In this document: positions 60,270 through 64,000 of the stretch, one piece after another
How the letters are laid out: each line of letters begins with the position of its first letter
Position numbering within the stretch: the first letter of the stretch is position 1
Assembly (NCBI GenBank): GCA_902494555.1
Contig: CABUTR010000003.1
Span: forward strand, 1-64,000
Direction: 5' to 3'
Origin: an uncultured Collinsella sp.
GTDB lineage: Bacteria > Actinomycetota > Coriobacteriia > Coriobacteriales > Coriobacteriaceae
DNA: 64,000 nt
Notes under the pieces: model-generated
The model's input: the letters and a program-made list of their open reading frames with translations, nothing else
What the model was told of the DNA's origin: nothing
Databases searched by the model: none
Program-made: the position numbers and the translations under genes

Positions 60270-60591
60270 TCGCCTCGCCGCCTTCGCCGAACGAAACCGC
60301 GTATCCAGACCGCCGGTCCCCCACCCAGCACTTCGACGAGCCTTCGCGCTCACTTCTGCGGTCGGGATGCGCCCGCAAGGCGCTCGGCAGGCAGCGCCAT
60401 TTCCGCTCGCTGTGTCGAGCGCGAGTGTCGAGAAGTCGCCATATGCCACTCAGATGTAGCATGGAGTGCCGAAGCGCACGCGCCCGTGACGAAACACTGG
60501 CGCCAACCCGTTCCGCGCACCACCCCGCCCGTAAGGTGTGTGGCGAAAGGAGGACCAGCCGCATGAACATCCCCGAGACACAGAGCCTACC

Positions 60592-60753
60592 TCGATCGCA
60601 TTCCGCACGAGCTTCTCTGACATTTCCGCCCATTACCACGTGGAGGTCCCCGTCGCGGAGATCGCCTACGCATACGACTACATCAATTCCCGGCATGCCC
60701 CGCGCAGGCAGGCCACGCTGAACGACGGGTCCGCGGCCCGGCAGGACGAATGA
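60592..60753 (+). pseudogene. C-terminal PRD fragment of a LevR-like activator
   Basis: AFRTSFSDISAHYHVEVPVA then EIAYAYDYIN matches the end of a PTS regulation domain as found at the C-terminus of LevR-type activators. The upstream body is gone, and AAAGGAGG-ATG at 60547-60565 opens a different frame. It lies 64 bp before a levan/mannose-type PTS operon, the position where levR would be expected. The rest of 59883-60816 shows no intact gene. Confidence 0.55.
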
Positions 60754-60816
60754 CGCGCTTCGGCACAGGCCATGCCGAAACGCGTCACGCAAGCAAAGGA
60801 AGGAAGCCAACATCAC

Positions 60817-61305
60817 ATGAGCATCATCGCAGCACGCATCGACAACCGCCTGCTACACGGCATAGTGGCAACCCAGTGGGTACCCGAGTTCCGTCCGCAG
60901 CGTCTCATGGTCATCGATGACATCGTCGCCAACGACCCGACCAAGAAGGCCGCCATGCGGATGGCAAAGCCCTCGGGAGTCGCCCTCTCCATTATCAACA
61001 AGGAGACGGCTCTCACGAACTATCGGGCGGGCAAGTACGACGACCACACGGTCTTCATCGTGGCGCGAGACCCCCAGACCATCCTCGACGTCATACAGAC
61101 GGGCCAGGTTGTTCCCACACTCGTGGTCGGAGGCACAGTCTTTCCCGAAGAGGGGTCAGACGCCGTCCAGGTGAGCAGTCGCGCCTACGTCACCAAAGAC
61201 GAGCTGCCCGCATATCGAGCGATTGCTGGCACCGGCTGCGACATCACCGTTCGCTATGTGCCGGCCGACAAGCCCGTAGAGCTCTCCAGCATCATCACGC
61301 TTTAG
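60817..61305 (+). CDS. mannose/sorbose/levan-type PTS IIB component
   Basis: A 162-residue IIB with phospho-His14 in ARIDNRLLHGIVATQW and the family end VRYVPADKPVELS. It is separate from IIA, unlike the fused IIAB at 55005. AAGGAAGGA lies upstream at slightly long spacing. First of four PTS genes (IIB-IIC-IID-IIA) followed by a GH32-like hydrolase, so fructose or fructan-derived sugar is the likely substrate, by analogy to levDEFG-sacC. Confidence 0.92.
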   Translation: MSIIAARIDNRLLHGIVATQWVPEFRPQRLMVIDDIVANDPTKKAAMRMAKPSGVALSIINKETALTNYRAGKYDDHTVFIVARDPQTILDVIQTGQVVPTLVVGGTVFPEEGSDAVQVSSRAYVTKDELPAYRAIAGTGCDITVRYVPADKPVELSSIITL

Positions 61306-61320
61306 CAAGGGAGTGAACTT

Positions 61321-62094
61321 ATGACACCATCCATCATCCAGATAGCCGTCGTTACACTCATCGCCTTCATCTACGGAGCCGAGAAGAACGCGGGACAAAT
61401 TCTCACGAACATGTCCGTCACGCCAGCATGGTTCGTCGGACTTGCGCTCGGCGACCCCGTAACCGGCCTCGCCGTCGGCGCCATCGTCCAACTCATGAGC
61501 CTGGGCGTGGCGGCCATGGGAGGAGCCTCCGTCCCCGACTATCCCACTGCCGCCATCATTGGCGCCGTCGTTGCCATCACCTCGGGTCAGGAGGCGAGCG
61601 TCGGCGTTGCCGCCGGAATCGCAGTCGGCATGCTCGGCCTTCAGCTCGACGTCATCGCCAAGACGGCAAACGGCTTCCTCGGGCGTACCTCGCAGCGCTT
61701 TGCCGAAGAGGGCAAGTACTCGCAGATGAAGAGCGTACTTTTCCTCGGTCCGGTCTTCTATGGCCTTACGGCGGCCATCCCCACGTTTGCCGTACTGCTC
61801 TTTGGCGCCGATGCCGTCAACGCTTTCCTCTCCGTCATGCCCTCCTGGTTCACGACCGGCCTCTCCATCGCCGCCGGTATCCTCCCCGTCGTCGGCCTTG
61901 CGATGCTTCTGTCCTTCATGCCAATGAAGAAATTCATCGCCTACGCCATCGTTGGCTTCGTTCTGGCCGCCTACCTGCAGATAAGCATTCTCCCCATTGC
62001 CCTGCTCGGTGCCGCCGCGGCCATCGAGTACTACAAGTCGCACAGCAATCCGTCCGTAAACGCCCTCGACGCTGGAGGTCTGGAAGATGAGTAA
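61321..62094 (+). CDS. mannose/levan-type PTS IIC component
   Basis: A 257-residue IIC permease with about seven membrane segments. Family marks: VTLIAFIYGAEKNAGQILTN at the start (in place of G-x-x-E-G) and VGAIVQLMSLGVAAMGGASV. AAGGGAG precedes the ATG. It overlaps the IID start by 8 bp, implying coupled translation. Confidence 0.9.
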   Translation: MTPSIIQIAVVTLIAFIYGAEKNAGQILTNMSVTPAWFVGLALGDPVTGLAVGAIVQLMSLGVAAMGGASVPDYPTAAIIGAVVAITSGQEASVGVAAGIAVGMLGLQLDVIAKTANGFLGRTSQRFAEEGKYSQMKSVLFLGPVFYGLTAAIPTFAVLLFGADAVNAFLSVMPSWFTTGLSIAAGILPVVGLAMLLSFMPMKKFIAYAIVGFVLAAYLQISILPIALLGAAAAIEYYKSHSNPSVNALDAGGLEDE

Positions 62095-62947
62095 CGAAGT
62101 TAACGCCACCAAGGCAAACGAAGCGCCAACCCGCCTGGCAGACGGAACGTACCAGCCAGTCCTCACCGTTTCCGATCTCGACCGTTGCGGCCGCCGCTGG
62201 ATGCTCGGCGCGTCCATCTATAACTATGAGTCCCAGTGTGCCCCGGCGGTCATGTTCGCAACCGAACCCGCCCTGCGCAAGATCTATGCAGGAGACGAGG
62301 AGGGCTACCGCAGGTCACTTCTGAGCACCTATCGCTATTACAATGCGACTCCCCAGGTAAGCGGCCTGCTCCTCGGCGCCGGCCTAGCCTTGGAGGACAA
62401 GGGGCACAATGACGCCATCGACGCGGTCCAAGACCTTAAGATTGGCCTCATGGGCTCCCTCTCAGGAGTCGGCGATACGATCTTCGCCATCCTCATTCCC
62501 ACCATCTTCGGCTCCATCGCCGCCTACATGGGACAGGCGGGAAACCCCGTCGGCGTGCTTCTCTGGCTCGCCGTCGCCATCGCCATCTTCGTATGGAAGC
62601 TCTTTGACTGGCGCATAGGCTATAAGTTCGGCGACAAGCTCTTCACGACCCTTGCCGAGAAGATGTCCGTTTTCACCGAGTCGACGTCGGCACTTGGCAT
62701 GATGGTCGTCGGTGCGCTCATCCCCACCGTCATCAAGGTCTCGTGTGGTCTCACGTTCACCATGGGTGACGTCACGCTCGACGTCCAGACGGGCATCCTC
62801 GACCAAATCATGGTCGGCATGCTGCCCGTAATAGCCACAGCCATCGTCTACGCCCTCGTCAAGCGCAAGGTCAGCATCAACAAGATTGTCCTCGGCATCC
62901 TCATCATCTCGTGGGTGTGCGCGGCTTTCGGCATTCTTGCTGCCTAG
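62087..62947 (+). CDS. mannose/levan-type PTS IID component
   Basis: A 286-residue IID: MLGASIYNYESQCAPAVMFA near the N-terminus, and LKIGLMGSLSGVGDTIFAIL is the conserved IID segment; four C-terminal hydrophobic segments. GGAGG within the end of the IIC gene serves its start, and the two frames overlap by 8 bp. Confidence 0.92.
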   Translation: MSNEVNATKANEAPTRLADGTYQPVLTVSDLDRCGRRWMLGASIYNYESQCAPAVMFATEPALRKIYAGDEEGYRRSLLSTYRYYNATPQVSGLLLGAGLALEDKGHNDAIDAVQDLKIGLMGSLSGVGDTIFAILIPTIFGSIAAYMGQAGNPVGVLLWLAVAIAIFVWKLFDWRIGYKFGDKLFTTLAEKMSVFTESTSALGMMVVGALIPTVIKVSCGLTFTMGDVTLDVQTGILDQIMVGMLPVIATAIVYALVKRKVSINKIVLGILIISWVCAAFGILAA

Positions 62948-62980
62948 CCTAGGGCTAGACCAACCCACAAAGGACGCATT

Positions 62981-63385
62981 ATGAGGCACATCATCATTGC
63001 ATCGCACTACGGCCTGGCAGCCGGACTCGGAGACACGCTCAAGGCCATCATAGGACCGGGGCACGACATCAGGGTTGTCTGCGCGTTTACAGACGAAACC
63101 CCGCTCGAGGAGAAGCTCGCCAGCGCATTCGAGGGCATCGCCGAAGATGACGAGACCCTCGTTCTCACCGACATCCTTCAGGGCAGCGTAAACCAGCTCG
63201 TAGCCTGCTCGGCTCCGCGAGGCGCGTTCATAGTGACCGGCGTAAACCTTCCCGTGGCCCTCGAGCTCTCGCTCCACGCCGGACAGCTTACTCCCGATGT
63301 GGTGAGGCATGCCGTCACCCAAGCCAAAGAGCAGCTCGTCTACCTCGGAGATCTTACTCCGGACGTTGACGAAGAAGACGAATAG
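62981..63385 (+). CDS. mannose/levan-type PTS IIA component
   Basis: A 134-residue IIA of the mannose family with phospho-His8 in IIASHYGLAAGLGDTLKAII and VLTDILQGSVNQL; VTGVNLPVALEL is typical. Its place after IID, and separate from IIB, differs from the first PTS operon. AAAGGACG precedes the ATG at 62981. The last residues are acidic (DVDEEDE). Confidence 0.92.
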   Translation: MRHIIIASHYGLAAGLGDTLKAIIGPGHDIRVVCAFTDETPLEEKLASAFEGIAEDDETLVLTDILQGSVNQLVACSAPRGAFIVTGVNLPVALELSLHAGQLTPDVVRHAVTQAKEQLVYLGDLTPDVDEEDE

Positions 63386-63414
63386 GAAAGACGCGACAGT
63401 AAGGAGGACGAGAC

Positions 63415-64000
63415 ATGCGCAAAGTCCCGACCAATAACCAGCACCTGTTCTACCAACCGAAGGACGTGTGGGTGGGAGACGTCATGCCCTTCGGCAAGGA
63501 CGGCACGTTCTATCTATACCACCAGCGTGACACGCGCGACCCCGCTCCGCTTGCCGAAGGACAGCCCTTTGGGTGGTCGCTCGCGACCACCCAGGACTTC
63601 GTGACGTACCAGGAACACGGAACGGCGATCCCCCACGGCGGAGAAGACGACCAAGACCAGTTCATCTACGCCGGAACCGTTTACGAGGCAAAAGGGGAGG
63701 TACGCGCTTTCTATACCGGGTTCAACCGCAACTACCTGCGAGAAGGCAAAACGTCCCAGGTGCTCATGCAGGCGAAGGCCTGCTCGGATGATTATGCGAC
63801 GTGGAAAAAGACGGGCGTTGCAGTAGAGCTCACGCCTCAGCCAGGATACGATGGGCGCAACTGGCGCGACCCTTTCGTAATATGGGATGACGACCGGAAG
63901 GAATACCTCCTCGTACTGGGCACGCGTAAGGGAGACGACCCCTCCAAAACCCTCCAAACTGGCAGGCTCGTTCACTTTACGTCGAAGGACCTCGAGCACT
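63415..64000 (+). CDS. GH32-like fructan/sucrose hydrolase, 3' end beyond window
   Basis: The frame is open from ATG 63415 (AAGGAGG at 63401-63407) to the window end, 195 residues. GDVMPFGKDGTFYLYHQRDT has the nucleophile-type Asp at the N-terminus, DQFIYAGTVYEAKGEVRAFY and NWRDPFVIWDDD give the R-D-P motif, consistent with the five-bladed propeller of GH32/GH43-clan enzymes. No signal peptide, so the substrate is probably taken up (and phosphorylated) by the PTS just upstream. The EC-type catalytic Glu motif would lie past the window. Confidence 0.8.
   Translation, partial: MRKVPTNNQHLFYQPKDVWVGDVMPFGKDGTFYLYHQRDTRDPAPLAEGQPFGWSLATTQDFVTYQEHGTAIPHGGEDDQDQFIYAGTVYEAKGEVRAFYTGFNRNYLREGKTSQVLMQAKACSDDYATWKKTGVAVELTPQPGYDGRNWRDPFVIWDDDRKEYLLVLGTRKGDDPSKTLQTGRLVHFTSKDLEH

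Noticed and set aside
60244..60816. 190-codon minus-strand frame
   Set aside because: No family or ribosome site; overlaps the PRD remnant and kinase remnant read in other frames.
63514..63999. 161-codon minus-strand frame at the window end
   Set aside because: Opposite the GH32-like gene, which has a strong ribosome site and R-D-P motif; no start signal for the minus frame.

Overview
The window is about 64 kb of high-GC bacterial chromosome. Gene content and style point to a gut Coriobacteriia, most likely Collinsella (inference, no database search). Pointers are a LuxR regulator with a multi-pass membrane N-terminus, HspR in a dnaK-grpE-dnaJ-hspR operon, mannose-family PTS operons, a hyp hydrogenase-maturation cluster with NikR, sugar-scavenging genes, and many short intergenic palindromes. 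It holds about 50 intact protein genes, one tRNA-Arg(CCU), one insertion sequence and several decayed genes.

Layout. 0.1-2.7 kb: sugar genes (DUF4038-type glycosidase, remnant of a DUF5605-type protein, ROK kinase). 3-9.2 kb: LuxR membrane regulator, secreted and lipoprotein unknowns, pyrE. 9.2-10.8 kb: an IS110-family (IS1111-like) element sitting in a repeated hairpin. 11-19.7 kb: glycoside module (RpiR and AraC regulators, large glycosidase, GH1 phospho-glucosidase, HAD phosphatase, PTS IIA-Glc) and a lipoprotein. 20-27.3 kb: phosphoglycolate-phosphatase-like HAD, hypFCDE, nikR, thioredoxin. 27.4-34.6 kb: an unknown protein, an AgrC/LytTR two-component pair, nadABC-niaR behind a large palindromic operator, ferredoxin. 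35-39.4 kb: dnaK-grpE-dnaJ-hspR. 39.8-51 kb: aconitase-family hydratase, a head-to-head paralog pair, clpB, membrane proteins, TetR. 51-54.7 kb: a 925-residue Fe-S flavoprotein and hypA. 55-58.3 kb: mannose PTS plus DUF956. 58.5 kb: tRNA-Arg, then 2 kb of decayed genes. 60.8-64 kb: a second mannose/levan-type PTS with a GH32-like hydrolase cut by the window end.

The genes fit a fermenter that imports sugars by PTS, hydrolyses phospho-glucosides and fructans, makes NAD de novo under NiaR, matures NiFe hydrogenases and controls chaperones through HspR. dnaK and clpB share an AAATCT-N15-AGATTT motif that is a good candidate HspR site.

The most unusual content is non-coding. (1) A nested long-hairpin element (terminator-like hairpin, GACGCTGCGC, a long stem usually ending in an AGAA tetraloop, then GCTCGCTGTCC) recurs after several genes with different but complementary arms. 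(2) The IS110-type element sits precisely in one copy at a CT core, and the RNA-coding region downstream of its transposase carries a loop whose two strands match the two halves of that target, as expected for a guide (seekRNA/bridge RNA). (3) Several families of short palindromes share a GGGAC core.
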